Below are positions 24,876-34,075 of a stretch of DNA of 64,000 nt, piece after piece (position 1 is the first letter of the stretch; every line of letters begins with the position of its first letter). A program made the translations under genes and the position numbers. The DNA is from an uncultured Thalassolituus sp. (GTDB lineage Bacteria > Pseudomonadota > Gammaproteobacteria > Pseudomonadales > Oceanobacteraceae). The stretch covers positions 20,313-84,312 of the forward strand of contig CAJXUK010000010.1 of assembly GCA_913061435.1 (NCBI GenBank). Reading direction: 5' to 3'. The notes beneath the pieces are model-generated. The model made no database searches and had not been told where the DNA came from. It saw only the letters and a list, made by a program, of their open reading frames with translations.

Positions 24876-26623
24876 GTCGTAATGTCCACTAGTCGCTGTT
24901 CAATATTGACTTTGCGTTTGGCCAGTGTGCCATAACGAGATTGAATGTCGTTAACCAAAATGCCTTGTTCGGTTAAGCGTTCACGCAAGGGTTGAATATG
25001 TTGTGATATTTGGCTGAGTGCGGTTCGGGATTCTGACCAAAAGGTGGTGCTGCACTCGTTATCGAGCATGGCGATTTCAATGCTCATTTTTCCTAATACG
25101 GGTAATTCAAAGTGTAGATTAATAAACCAGTGTAGTTTCTTGTCACCTTGAGCGTTTTCAACTTCTTCTTTGTCGATGATAAATTCAATTAACTGCAATT
25201 GTTGCTGATGTAAAACTAGCAGGGGTAACCATTGCTGCTGAGGGGCTTGAGGATTGGCTTGCTGGCTAGTTGCACTGGTTTGATTGCCCTCGCTGTTTTG
25301 CATTTGTTGTATTTGTTCACGCTCAATTTGTCCCAGTAGGTTTTGTAACGTACGTAACAGTGCAGCATCATTGCCGACTCTATCTGGCCAGTTAAGTGGA
25401 ATATTAGGAAGCGGTTGCTGACTGTTGGGTGATGTATATTTGGCTGTGCTTAAACCGATCATTTGAGCCAGTGCTAGCTTGTTGTTACTGCTGGGGTTTT
25501 GTAATAGGGGATCTTGCAGCAAGCCTTCTAAGCTGGCGTATTGCTGGCTGTTTATCAGTGGGCTTTGCCAATTAATTCCGACTGCTGGAGGCTGCGGGGT
25601 TGGTGATTGATTAGGGGGTGTATTGAGGGCAGTATTAGGGGCAGTAGAGAAAGATTTATTAAGATTGCCTAGAGCCTGCTGACTGCTATCACTGATCAGT
25701 TTTGCGGTATTTTTAACTATTTGCGACAAACTAATTGGGGAGGTTTCTGAAGCACCTGGTGCAGAGTTGTCTTGTTGGGCTGGCTTGTTAAAAACTAAGG
25801 CCGAAGCTTTTTGTAATTGTTGAAAAATAGCATTTGCATCGTTTAGTGTGCGCGGCAAATTCAATTGCTGTTGGGACAGCTCTAACAGTTGAGACTCGGC
25901 AAGTATACCTGTGTTATTAAGTGCATTTTTCAACCCCGTTGCCGTGCTTATGTGCTGGCTTTGGGGTAAGTTATTTAGCCATTTTTGTAGACTCTGTTGT
26001 AGTAATTTACTGTTATCGACTTGAGCAGTGGCCGCTAACACACCTTGGTTTGAATTGCTTTCTGTTAAACCAAGATTTTGTAAGTTTTGATAGAGTTTGT
26101 TGCCGGCTAGTGCTGCATTATTCAATGGGTTATTTAGCGGGCTATTTGAGTTGGCATCAGAGGGGGGCTGAGCTATTGGGCTCGCTGGCTTTTGCTGCGA
26201 TAGTTGTTGAGACAGTTGCTTTATTAAAGCCGCAGCATCTTGTTGATTGATCTTGGGTATGCGGTCTGCCAAAACTTGCTGAACAAGAGCTTCTGCTTTT
26301 TGTGCATTAGTAGAAGATTGAGAGCGTTCAATAGTTTGTTCTGAATTGACAATTTTCAGTTCAGGGCCAGGTAGTACCTTTACGTCTATTTGACTTCCTG
26401 GTTTTAAGTTGTGGTTGCTTATTGTAGCAATATTTTGTTGGCCAATTTTTAGCTCTACATTGAATTGCTGCTGGCTTGGTTCTTTAATCTGTGGGTTTTT
26501 CTGCGAATTATTTATGGCAGGTGAAGAAGACACGACCTCGGCATGCAAAATTCCAGATGAATGCTGGCTCTTATTAGCCACTGCATTGATCAGTGTGGGT
26601 TTGATGAGAGGGATTTTATCCAT
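24872..26623 (-). CDS. fliK: Flagellar hook-length control protein-like (FliK)
   Basis: 583-residue protein with the FliK plan. A long Gln/Asn/Ser/Pro-rich, low-complexity N-terminal and middle part (about 1-470) is followed by a compact C-terminal Flg_hook domain (about 475-570). The latter includes WFINLHFELPVLGKMSIEIA and QISQHIQPLRERLTEQGILV. FliK measures hook length during export and switches substrate specificity through FlhB. The partner FlhB-tail gene follows with a four-base overlap. No other flagellar genes are in the window, so this may be a second fliK paralogue rather than the one in the main flagellar locus. Confidence 0.8.
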   Translation of the reverse strand: MDKIPLIKPTLINAVANKSQHSSGILHAEVVSSSPAINNSQKNPQIKEPSQQQFNVELKIGQQNIATISNHNLKPGSQIDVKVLPGPELKIVNSEQTIERSQSSTNAQKAEALVQQVLADRIPKINQQDAAALIKQLSQQLSQQKPASPIAQPPSDANSNSPLNNPLNNAALAGNKLYQNLQNLGLTESNSNQGVLAATAQVDNSKLLQQSLQKWLNNLPQSQHISTATGLKNALNNTGILAESQLLELSQQQLNLPRTLNDANAIFQQLQKASALVFNKPAQQDNSAPGASETSPISLSQIVKNTAKLISDSSQQALGNLNKSFSTAPNTALNTPPNQSPTPQPPAVGINWQSPLINSQQYASLEGLLQDPLLQNPSSNNKLALAQMIGLSTAKYTSPNSQQPLPNIPLNWPDRVGNDAALLRTLQNLLGQIEREQIQQMQNSEGNQTSATSQQANPQAPQQQWLPLLVLHQQQLQLIEFIIDKEEVENAQGDKKLHWFINLHFELPVLGKMSIEIAMLDNECSTTFWSESRTALSQISQHIQPLRERLTEQGILVNDIQSRYGTLAKRKVNIEQRLVDITT

Positions 26624-26819
26624 AGCTATCGTGTTTGGCCTTTATTGCCTTAGGTAAACAAGTAGGTTGTGTGATTATTATAGAGGATTACTCAGCTCCC
26701 AGTTGAAAAATCATCACCTAATATCGTGGTCTTAGATTTTACTGGCAAAGATTTGTATGCGTAATTAACAAATTTTCTCGTTATTCATCGACTTATATCA
26801 ATACTGGGGCTTACATTTA

Positions 26820-26849
26820 TTACCAGCAAGCCCTTAATCTGTTTATAAT
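26820..26849 (+). promoter_or_regulatory. Candidate promoter of the ccm operon
   Basis: A perfect -10 TATAAT (26844-26849) lies 18 bp after TTACCA (4 of 6 to the -35 consensus), 52 bases before the ccmA ATG, in the divergent region with the fliK-like gene. Confidence 0.5.
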
Positions 26850-26901
26850 GCCGCCTCCAAGCAATATAAGCCATTAATCGCCCAGTGCTCATAGGAATTT
26901 T

Positions 26902-27570
26902 ATGCCGCTTTCTCGTCCTATCGATCAATTGAACAGGTTCACTGCTCATTGTGATTTATCAGCTCATCAAGTGAGTTGCGAACGAGACGATCGCATACTG
27001 TTCGAGAACCTAGACCTATCAATCAATAAGGGCGATCTTATTCAATTGGTGGGCCCTAATGGAGCGGGTAAAACAACTTTATTACGTTTGTTGGCTGGAT
27101 TGAATCAAGACTTTGACGGTGAGGTACGCTGGCACGGTAAAAATATCCAGCAGTGCTTTCAAGATTATGCGCGTCAGCGTCTATACATTGGCCACCTTTC
27201 TGCGATTAAAAAAGTCCTTACGCCATTAGAGAATTTGCGCTGGTTTGTTAGTAGTTGGCCGCAAGTTAAAGAAGATGACTTGTGGCAGGCGTTAGAAGAA
27301 GTGACGCTAGCCGGTTACGAAGACGTACCCTGTCAGCAGTTATCCGCAGGCCAGCAGCGCCGTGTGGCGTTAGCGCGTTTGTTAATCACACCAACCCCAC
27401 TATGGATTTTAGACGAGCCCTTTACCGCACTTGATAAAGCCGGTGTGGCTTGGCTGGAAGGACATCTTGCTCGCCATGTTAGTGCCGGCGGAACGGTATT
27501 AATCACCAGTCATCATGCTCTGAGTGAAATACCAGGTTTGCGTCAAATCGAGTTAGGGGTGCAAAAATGA
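26902..27570 (+). CDS. ccmA: Heme exporter ATP-binding subunit CcmA
   Basis: ABC ATPase of 222 residues, part of CcmABCD, which releases holo-CcmE for cytochrome c maturation. The Walker A is GPNGAGKTT (51-59), the signature is QLSAGQQRRVALARLL, Walker B is LWILDEPFTAL and the switch His is in LITSHHAL. It is the first gene of an uninterrupted ccmABCDEFGHI series and overlaps ccmB by four bases. Confidence 0.96.
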   Translation: MPLSRPIDQLNRFTAHCDLSAHQVSCERDDRILFENLDLSINKGDLIQLVGPNGAGKTTLLRLLAGLNQDFDGEVRWHGKNIQQCFQDYARQRLYIGHLSAIKKVLTPLENLRWFVSSWPQVKEDDLWQALEEVTLAGYEDVPCQQLSAGQQRRVALARLLITPTPLWILDEPFTALDKAGVAWLEGHLARHVSAGGTVLITSHHALSEIPGLRQIELGVQK

Positions 27571-28235
27571 GTCTCGTAACAGCTACTATTAAGCGTGATT
27601 TGGTTATTGCTGCGCGCAATCCGGGCGAGTGGTTAAATCCCTTAATGTTTTTTCTTATGGTATTAGCCCTGTTTCCTTTAGCAGTGGATCCTGACCCTAA
27701 GTTTTTATCCAAAATTGCTGCCGGTGTGGTTTGGGTTGCTGCGTTACTGGCAACTTTGTTGTCTCTAGATGCTTTGTTTAAAGCCGATGTTGAAGATGGC
27801 ACTCTTGAACAATGGCTAGCATCGGGAGAGTCGCTCTTTGCGATGGCACTGGGAAAGGTTTTTGTCCATTGGTGTATCAGTGGCTTGCCGTTAACTTTAG
27901 TTGCTCCACTATTAGCTTTGATGATGAATTTGCCAGATGAGGCTTACAGTGCATTATTTTTTAGCTTGTTGTTAGGGACACCCATTTTAAGCCTGTTAGG
28001 CGCAGTAGGCGCGGCTTTGACAGCGGGTGTGCGAAGCGGCGGATTGCTTTTAAGCTTGGTAATTTTACCTCTTTACATTCCTATACTCATATTTGGGGCC
28101 AGTGCGGTATATCATGCTGGCATTGAAATGGAATACGTTGGCCAATTAGGCTTTTTAGCATCATTTTTATGTTTATCAATGACACTTGCCCCCTTTGCTG
28201 TAGCAGGTGCATTGAAACTGAATCTTTCGCGTTAA
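27567..28235 (+). CDS. ccmB: Heme exporter membrane subunit CcmB
   Basis: 222-residue membrane protein with six predicted TM helices, the permease partner of CcmA. RDLVIAARNPGEWLNPLMFF opens the protein and DGTLEQWLASGESLF lies in the cytoplasmic loop; both are typical of CcmB. The start overlaps the ccmA stop (ATGA). It lies in the inner membrane as part of CcmABCD. Confidence 0.95.
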   Translation: MSLVTATIKRDLVIAARNPGEWLNPLMFFLMVLALFPLAVDPDPKFLSKIAAGVVWVAALLATLLSLDALFKADVEDGTLEQWLASGESLFAMALGKVFVHWCISGLPLTLVAPLLALMMNLPDEAYSALFFSLLLGTPILSLLGAVGAALTAGVRSGGLLLSLVILPLYIPILIFGASAVYHAGIEMEYVGQLGFLASFLCLSMTLAPFAVAGALKLNLSR

Positions 28236-28262
28236 TATAAAAGAAAATTTGGATATTAAGTT

Positions 28263-29021
28263 ATGTGGGAAGCGTTAAAACGACTGTATCACCGCATGGG
28301 ATCACCCAAGTGGTTTTATGAAATTTCGGCTAAGTGGTTACCTTGGTTTGTAGTGCCGACGGTGGGTTTTTTGCTTGTGGGTACTATCTGGGGTTTGGCT
28401 TTTACACCCGCGGATTACCAGCAAGGTAACAGTTTTCGCATTATCTATATTCACGTTCCTGCGGCTTTATTAGCTCAAAGTGCTTATGCCATGATGGCGA
28501 TTGCCGGGGCAGTGTTTTTAATTTGGCGAATGAAAATGGCTGCTTGGGTAGCCGCATCTATTGCGCCCATTGGTGCTAGTTTTTGTTTCTTGGCATTAAT
28601 TACCGGTGCTATTTGGGGCAAACCGACTTGGGGTACCTGGTGGGTATGGGATGCGCGTTTAACGTCAATGCTTTTATTGTTATTTTTATACTTCGGTGTG
28701 ATGGCGTTGCAAAAGGCGATGGATTCAGAAGAAAGTGCTGCCAAAGCCGGCGCTATTTTATCTTTGGTGGGCTTGGTTAATATTCCTATCATCAAATATT
28801 CGGTGGAGTGGTGGAATACTTTACACCAGCCTGCAACGTTAAAATTCACCGAAGAATCAACCATGGCGATGGAGATGTTGATTCCTTTGTTAATCATGAT
28901 CGCAGGTTTTTACTTGCTATTCGCTGTTTTAGTTTTTATGCGCACTCGCAATCAAGTTTTATGGCATGAGCGCAAGAAAAACTGGGTCAAACAATACATG
29001 CAATCACGAGCTGATAAATAA
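28263..29021 (+). CDS. ccmC: Heme-handling protein CcmC
   Basis: 252 residues, six TM helices. It loads heme onto CcmE. The tryptophan-rich periplasmic motif is WGTWWVWDARLTSML. Conserved His residues flank it: IIYIHVPAALLAQSAY before and WWNTLHQPATLKF after. It lies 27 bases after ccmB. Confidence 0.96.
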   Translation: MWEALKRLYHRMGSPKWFYEISAKWLPWFVVPTVGFLLVGTIWGLAFTPADYQQGNSFRIIYIHVPAALLAQSAYAMMAIAGAVFLIWRMKMAAWVAASIAPIGASFCFLALITGAIWGKPTWGTWWVWDARLTSMLLLLFLYFGVMALQKAMDSEESAAKAGAILSLVGLVNIPIIKYSVEWWNTLHQPATLKFTEESTMAMEMLIPLLIMIAGFYLLFAVLVFMRTRNQVLWHERKKNWVKQYMQSRADK

Positions 29022-29027
29022 GGGGAA

Positions 29028-29231
29028 ATGATGTTTTTAGACAGCTATTTGTTTTTTGACAGCTTTGCAGATTTTTTAGCCATGGGTAAGCACGGGTTTT
29101 ATGTGTGGCTTTGTTATGGCATTACCGCCTTGGTGATATTAGCCAATGTTGTGGCGCCTATTCGCCAGAGAAAGAAATTGATTGATCAACAAACGCGACT
29201 TCAGCGTCGGGAGAAAAAAAATGCATCCTAA
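29028..29231 (+). CDS. ccmD: Small membrane protein CcmD
   Basis: 67 residues with one TM helix ([20 protein letters not shown]) and a basic cytoplasmic tail ([13 protein letters not shown]). CcmD is needed for release of heme-loaded CcmE from CcmABC. AGGGGAAATG provides the ribosome-binding site. It overlaps the ccmE start by 11 bases. Confidence 0.93.
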   Translation: MMFLDSYLFFDSFADFLAMGKHGFYVWLCYGITALVILANVVAPIRQRKKLIDQQTRLQRREKKNAS

Positions 29232-29805
29232 GCGTAAAAATAAACTGATTCTTATCATATTTATGGTGGTAGGCCTTGGCGCAGCGGTAGGGTTGATGAT
29301 GTTTTCATTAAGCCAAAATATCGATTTATTTATGACGCCGACTCAAATAGCAAACGGTGAAATGAAACCGGGTAAAACTATGCGAGCTGGGGGCTTAGTG
29401 GTCGAGGGAAGTGTGGTACGCAGCAACGATGGTTTAAACGTGAGTTTTGCCATCACCGATGGTGCCGCCAATGTGACCATTGAGTACGAAGGCATTTTGC
29501 CCGACTTGTTCCGCGAAGGTCAGGGGATTGTGGCTTTAGGGAAAGTAGATTCGCGAAACGTGATGATCGCTTCAGAAGTTTTGGCTAAGCACGATGAAGA
29601 ATATATGCCACCAGAAGTACAGCATGCGTTAGATAAAGCTCATAAGGATGGGGTTGATAATTTAGGTAAGAACATGGAAGAAAAAGCTAAAAGTTATCAG
29701 TATGGTTCAGCTAAGTACGATTCTTCCAAATATGAATCTGCTACCAGCGAATCTGCTACCAGTGAGTCTTCCAATAATGAATCCGCTAACGAGAAACAGT
29801 ACTAG
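29221..29805 (+). CDS. ccmE: Periplasmic heme chaperone CcmE
   Basis: 194-residue membrane-anchored chaperone that carries heme covalently to CcmF/H. After MHPKRKNKL comes one TM helix (9-30), then an OB-fold with [14 protein letters not shown]. The heme-binding histidine is H124 in [12 protein letters not shown], with conserved Y128. I chose this ATG because it gives the canonical N-terminus; an in-frame ATG 13 codons earlier lies inside ccmD. The C-terminus (about 165-194) is an acidic Ser/Glu-rich tail containing a 15-bp tandem DNA repeat. This is an unusual but probably dispensable extension. Confidence 0.95.
   Translation: MHPKRKNKLILIIFMVVGLGAAVGLMMFSLSQNIDLFMTPTQIANGEMKPGKTMRAGGLVVEGSVVRSNDGLNVSFAITDGAANVTIEYEGILPDLFREGQGIVALGKVDSRNVMIASEVLAKHDEEYMPPEVQHALDKAHKDGVDNLGKNMEEKAKSYQYGSAKYDSSKYESATSESATSESSNNESANEKQY
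29734..29763 (+). repeat. 15-bp tandem repeat in the ccmE tail
   Basis: Two copies of GAATCTGCTACCAG(C/T) in direct tandem, each encoding ESATS, followed by a partial third copy. The unit is a multiple of three, so copy number can change without a frameshift. Confidence 0.85.
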
Positions 29806-29807
29806 TC

Positions 29808-31751
29808 ATGGCAGCTGAATACGGACACATCGCACTTTTAATTGCCCTCGCGTTTGCGTGTGTGCAATCCATCGTACCGCTAGTGGGTGCGCAATCTAAT
29901 CGCGAATGGATGATGCAATACGCGCGACCTATGGCTTTAGGCCAAGCATTTTTCTTAACCATTAGTTTTATCGCTTTGAGTTACAGCTTTGTGGTTGACG
30001 ATTTTTCGGTGGCTTATGTTGCGAATAACAGCAACAGTTTATTACCGACTCAGTTTAAAATCAGTGCAGTTTGGGGTGGCCACGAAGGTTCGTTGTTGCT
30101 TTGGGTATTGATGCTTGGTTTGTGGGGCGCTGCGGTGGCTATGTTCAGTAAAGCGTTACCGATCGAAATGGTTGCGCGTGTACTGGCTATTATGGGCATG
30201 GTGGGTGTCGGTTTTATTCTGTTTACTGTATTGACGTCTAATCCGTTTGAGCGAATTTTACCCTCAATTCCAATGGATGGAGCAGACTTAAATCCCTTGT
30301 TACAAGACTTTGGTTTAATTGTTCACCCACCCACTCTTTATATGGGATATGTGGGTTTTTCTGTGGCTTTTTCGTTTGCTATAGCTGCTTTATTGGGTGG
30401 GCGTCTTGATGCTGCTTGGGCTCGCTGGTCGCGCCCTTGGACTACCGCGGCTTGGGTTTTCTTAACCATGGGTATCGCGCTGGGTAGCTGGTGGGCTTAT
30501 TATGAGCTTGGCTGGGGCGGCTGGTGGTTTTGGGATCCAGTAGAAAATGCTTCTTTTATGCCTTGGTTAGTGGGAACCGCCTTGATTCACTCATTGGCAG
30601 CGACTGAGAAACGCGGGGTGTTTAAAAGCTGGACTGTTTTGCTTGCGATCTTTGCTTTCTCGTTAAGTTTGTTGGGCACTTTCTTGGTGCGTTCGGGAGT
30701 ATTAACCTCGGTGCATTCTTTCGCTGCCGATCCAGAGCGGGGGGTGTTTATTTTGGCACTGCTCGGGCTAAGTGTGGGTGGTTCTTTAACGGTTTATGCA
30801 TTAAAAGCACCTACAGTCACGTCATCAGGTAAGTTTAAATTACTCTCGCGAGAGGGGTTTTTATTAGCCAATAATGCCTTGCTGGTTGTCGCCACGTTAA
30901 CGATTCTCTTGGGAACGCTCTATCCTTTGATGGTTGATTTTATCAGCGGTGAGAAACTGTCGGTGGGTGCGGCTTGGTTTAATACTATGTTTGTACCTTT
31001 GGCTTCTGCGATGACTGCCTTGGCTGGTATTGGTGCCATGTCGCGCTGGAAGGTAATGCCGGGTAAGTTGTTATTGGCTCAGCTATCGGGTGCATTAGTG
31101 ATTGCGCTGATTGTTGCCGCTGCTTTCCCTCTGGTGTATGCCGGTGAAATGAATTTTAAAGTTGCTTTTGGTTTGTTTATATCAACTGTGTTGATAGCGA
31201 CTACCGTGGGTGATATTTGGCGTAAATCAAAAGGCCAATTGAGCCGTTTAGGGAAATTAACGAAAAGCTATTGGGGTATGGTTATTGCCCACACCGGTTT
31301 AGCCATCACGGTGATTGGTGTGACTGTAGTGAGTAACTACAGTGTTGAAAAAGCCGTTAAAATGTTTCCCGGAGATGTAGTGACGCTATCGGGTTATAAT
31401 TTTGAATTCACCCAGGTCGGTTTACAGCAAGGTCCTAACTATATGGCCAATGTTGGGGTGTTTGAGATCACTAAAGCGGGTCGAGAAGTAGCGACATTAA
31501 ACGCCGAAAAACGTCGTTATAAGGTACAAGGATCTATGATGACGGAAGCAGCTATTGATGCCGGTTTATTCCGTGATTTATATGTGTCCATGGGTGAGCC
31601 ATTAGAAGATGGCGCTTGGGGCATACGCTTGCAAGTGAAAGCTTATATGCGTTGGGTTTGGTTAGGTTCAATCTTTATGTGTGTGGGTGGTTTGTTGGCG
31701 ATTCTAGATAAGCGTTATCGCTTGCGTCCTAAAACCGTTAAATCGGCTTAA
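29808..31751 (+). CDS. ccmF: Cytochrome c heme lyase subunit CcmF
   Basis: 647-residue polytopic membrane protein that, with CcmH and CcmI, attaches heme to apocytochrome c. The signature Trp-rich segment is WGGWWFWDPVENASFMPWL. Flanking His residues occur in VWGGHEGSLLLWVL, GLIVHPPTLYMGYV and LVRSGVLTSVHSFAAD. The length is typical (about 650). It starts two bases after the ccmE stop. Confidence 0.97.
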   Translation: MAAEYGHIALLIALAFACVQSIVPLVGAQSNREWMMQYARPMALGQAFFLTISFIALSYSFVVDDFSVAYVANNSNSLLPTQFKISAVWGGHEGSLLLWVLMLGLWGAAVAMFSKALPIEMVARVLAIMGMVGVGFILFTVLTSNPFERILPSIPMDGADLNPLLQDFGLIVHPPTLYMGYVGFSVAFSFAIAALLGGRLDAAWARWSRPWTTAAWVFLTMGIALGSWWAYYELGWGGWWFWDPVENASFMPWLVGTALIHSLAATEKRGVFKSWTVLLAIFAFSLSLLGTFLVRSGVLTSVHSFAADPERGVFILALLGLSVGGSLTVYALKAPTVTSSGKFKLLSREGFLLANNALLVVATLTILLGTLYPLMVDFISGEKLSVGAAWFNTMFVPLASAMTALAGIGAMSRWKVMPGKLLLAQLSGALVIALIVAAAFPLVYAGEMNFKVAFGLFISTVLIATTVGDIWRKSKGQLSRLGKLTKSYWGMVIAHTGLAITVIGVTVVSNYSVEKAVKMFPGDVVTLSGYNFEFTQVGLQQGPNYMANVGVFEITKAGREVATLNAEKRRYKVQGSMMTEAAIDAGLFRDLYVSMGEPLEDGAWGIRLQVKAYMRWVWLGSIFMCVGGLLAILDKRYRLRPKTVKSA

Positions 31752-31762
31752 AAGGAAAAATT

Positions 31763-32317
31763 ATGAAACGTTTATTTCTATTTATTCCTCTTATTCTGTT
31801 TATCGCAATGGCTGCGTTTTTGGGCGCGGGTATTGGCCGCGAAGATAAAGAGGTTTTACCTTCGCCTCTTATCGGTAAGCCATTTCCTGCGTTTATTTTG
31901 CAAAAAGTAGAAGACCATCAACAGCTTACCCAGACAGATTTACAAGGTAAGCCGATGCTGGTTAATGTTTGGGCTACTTGGTGCCCTACTTGTAAGGCCG
32001 AGCATGAATTTTTAAATACTTTGGCGGCTAAAGGTATTCGTATTATTGGTATTAACTACAAAGACGATGAAGAGTTAGCCAAAGAGTGGTTGCGCGATTT
32101 GGGTAATCCCTATGAATTTAATATCAGCGACCCCAAAGGAAAGCTTGGATTAGAGCTGGGGGTTTATGGTGCGCCTGAAACATTTTTTGTCGATGGCGAC
32201 GGTATCATTCGTGCAAAGCATGTTGGCGATTTGAGTGAGAAAGTATGGCTTAAATACAAGCCTACTTTTGATAAAATGACAGCACAGGCGAATAGCCGAG
32301 CTGAGGAGATTCAGTAA
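31763..32317 (+). CDS. ccmG: Thiol:disulfide oxidoreductase CcmG/DsbE
   Basis: 184 residues, an N-terminal membrane anchor and a periplasmic thioredoxin fold. The active site is WATWC74-PT-C77. Preceding GKPFPAFILQKVED and following YGAPETFFVDGDGIIRAKHV (cis-Pro region GAPE) are DsbE hallmarks. It keeps apocytochrome c cysteines reduced for heme attachment. Its last base is the first base of ccmH. Confidence 0.95.
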   Translation: MKRLFLFIPLILFIAMAAFLGAGIGREDKEVLPSPLIGKPFPAFILQKVEDHQQLTQTDLQGKPMLVNVWATWCPTCKAEHEFLNTLAAKGIRIIGINYKDDEELAKEWLRDLGNPYEFNISDPKGKLGLELGVYGAPETFFVDGDGIIRAKHVGDLSEKVWLKYKPTFDKMTAQANSRAEEIQ

Positions 32318-32790
32318 TGAGAATTATTTTATTATTGCTTTTATCTTTTAGTACGTTAATAAGCCATGCGGTGATTGACGGCCATAAATACCCGTTTGAT
32401 AACGATGTCGACGAAAAACGCTTTTCGGTGCTGGCCGAACAGTTGCGTTGCCCAAAGTGTCAAAACCAAAATTTATCGGATTCAGATGCACCGGTTGCAG
32501 CAGATTTGCGCGATAAAGTATATGAGCTGATTCTTGAAGGTGAAAATGACGAAGAAATTGTCGACTATCTCGTCGCGCGTTACGGCGATTTTGTTCGTTA
32601 TAACCCACCGGTGCAAAAAAATACTTTCTTTTTATGGTTTGGCCCTGTGTTAATGGGTTTGATTGCTCTGATTATTATCATCAGCATTACACGCAGTGGT
32701 AAAAAAACAGAACCATTGAGTGCACAAGATTTAAAACGCCTGGCCGATTTAAAAGCCGCTAGACAAAACAGTGAGCAAAAAGACAAATGA
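32317..32790 (+). CDS. ccmH: Cytochrome c maturation protein CcmH
   Basis: 157 residues: signal peptide, periplasmic thiol domain and a C-terminal TM helix. The redox motif is LRC45PKC48QNQNLSDSDAP. This is the short CcmH; the TPR part is a separate gene (ccmI), unlike the fused E. coli protein. It handles thiol reduction of the CXXCH motif in apocytochrome c. Confidence 0.95.
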   Translation: MRIILLLLLSFSTLISHAVIDGHKYPFDNDVDEKRFSVLAEQLRCPKCQNQNLSDSDAPVAADLRDKVYELILEGENDEEIVDYLVARYGDFVRYNPPVQKNTFFLWFGPVLMGLIALIIIISITRSGKKTEPLSAQDLKRLADLKAARQNSEQKDK

Positions 32791-33995
32791 TTATTACATT
32801 AGTTTTATTATTAGTTACTTTGGCCTTTGTAATTTGGCCGGCCTTTTCTCGACGTAATGCCCATATCAGTCAAGAGGCTGAAAACCTACGTTTATATACT
32901 CAGCGTAAACAAGAAATCATGTTGTCTGAAGACAGCGAAGAAGATCGTGAGCAAATGTTATTAGAGCTTGATCGTGAATTGATTTCTAACGACAGTGAAG
33001 GGGCAACTTTTAAAGACGCATCGCCCAAACAAAAAATTCTAACGGCGTTTGCCTTGTTTATTATTATGGTTTCTTCTGTTTTATTTTTGTACGAAGACTT
33101 AGGAGCGCAAGATGAGTTAATTGCGACTGAGTTGTTGAACAAAATGAATACAGTCAATCTATCAAAAGAAGAGCAAGTCTTGTTAACCAGCAGTTTGCGT
33201 CATGCTACCGAAAGCAATCCTAGTAATGAAGAGTGGGCTTACTTGTATGCTCGTACCTTGTCGTCGGATGGCCAATATGAAGAAAGTATAGTGACTTTCG
33301 AAAGAATATTAGAGGCACTGCCTGAGGAAGCAAAAGCCGATCGTTCAGCGGCCTTGGTACAAATTGCTCAAGCTAAATTTAACTTAGCGGGTGAAAAAGC
33401 TGATGACATGATTTACGACTATTTAAAAAGTGCGCTTAAACTGGCACCTAATAACTCACAAGCACTGGGTATGGGCGGTATCATGGCTTATGAACTGGGT
33501 TATTTAGAGGAGGCTTTTGATCATTGGAAGGCATTATGGCTTAACATATCAACACGCCCAGAAGCGGCTTCTTTAGAGCAAGGGTTACAACAAATTGCTG
33601 CAGAATTAGAAAGCCAAGGCAAAACAGTTGATATGACTTGGATGACAAGAGCAGAAGTTAAGGTTTTGGTTTCTATCAGCGACCAGCTTAAAGCTCAGCT
33701 GCAAGATACTGATGCGGTATTTGTAATGGCTAAGGCACTTACTGGGCCTGTCATGCCATTAGCCGCAGTGAGAATCATGGCAAAAGATTTGCCGATGCAG
33801 GTATCACTCAACGACAGCCAAGGTATGGTTCCTGGTTTATCGTTAAGTACTTTCGAAGAAGTTCAGCTGATTGCCCGTGTTGCTAAAAGCGGGGAACCTA
33901 TTGCTAAACCAGGTGACTTTGAAGGGACGTTTAGCCCAGTTGTAGTAAAGTCTGACGAGACTGTTAATTTATTAATCGACAGAATCATTAAGTAA
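32787..33995 (+). CDS. ccmI: Cytochrome c maturation TPR protein CcmI
   Basis: 402 residues. Two TM helices (1-18 and about 76-94) enclose a cytoplasmic loop, then a periplasmic TPR domain (about 120-260) and a beta-rich C-terminal domain (about 290-400; VFVMAKALTGPVMPLAAVRI, LPMQVSLNDSQGMVPGLSLS). It recruits apocytochrome c to the CcmFH lyase. It overlaps ccmH by four bases and is the last ccm gene, followed by a 20-bp inverted repeat. Confidence 0.93.
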   Translation: MIITLVLLLVTLAFVIWPAFSRRNAHISQEAENLRLYTQRKQEIMLSEDSEEDREQMLLELDRELISNDSEGATFKDASPKQKILTAFALFIIMVSSVLFLYEDLGAQDELIATELLNKMNTVNLSKEEQVLLTSSLRHATESNPSNEEWAYLYARTLSSDGQYEESIVTFERILEALPEEAKADRSAALVQIAQAKFNLAGEKADDMIYDYLKSALKLAPNNSQALGMGGIMAYELGYLEEAFDHWKALWLNISTRPEAASLEQGLQQIAAELESQGKTVDMTWMTRAEVKVLVSISDQLKAQLQDTDAVFVMAKALTGPVMPLAAVRIMAKDLPMQVSLNDSQGMVPGLSLSTFEEVQLIARVAKSGEPIAKPGDFEGTFSPVVVKSDETVNLLIDRIIK

Positions 33996-34027
33996 CCAAT
34001 TTAGTGTCTGATAGATGCTAGAAAATC

Positions 34028-34071
34028 TAGCCAACTAATAGCTAAACGTATGTTTAGCTATTAGTTGGCTA
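34028..34071. terminator. 20-bp perfect inverted repeat between convergent genes
   Basis: TAGCCAACTAATAGCTAAAC and its exact complement flank a 4-nt loop (gtat). It lies between the ccmI stop and the DUF2804 gene stop. No U-tract follows on either strand, so it is either a Rho-independent-like stop without U-run, a processing hairpin, or a protein site. Confidence 0.55.
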
Positions 34072-34075
34072 TTAG

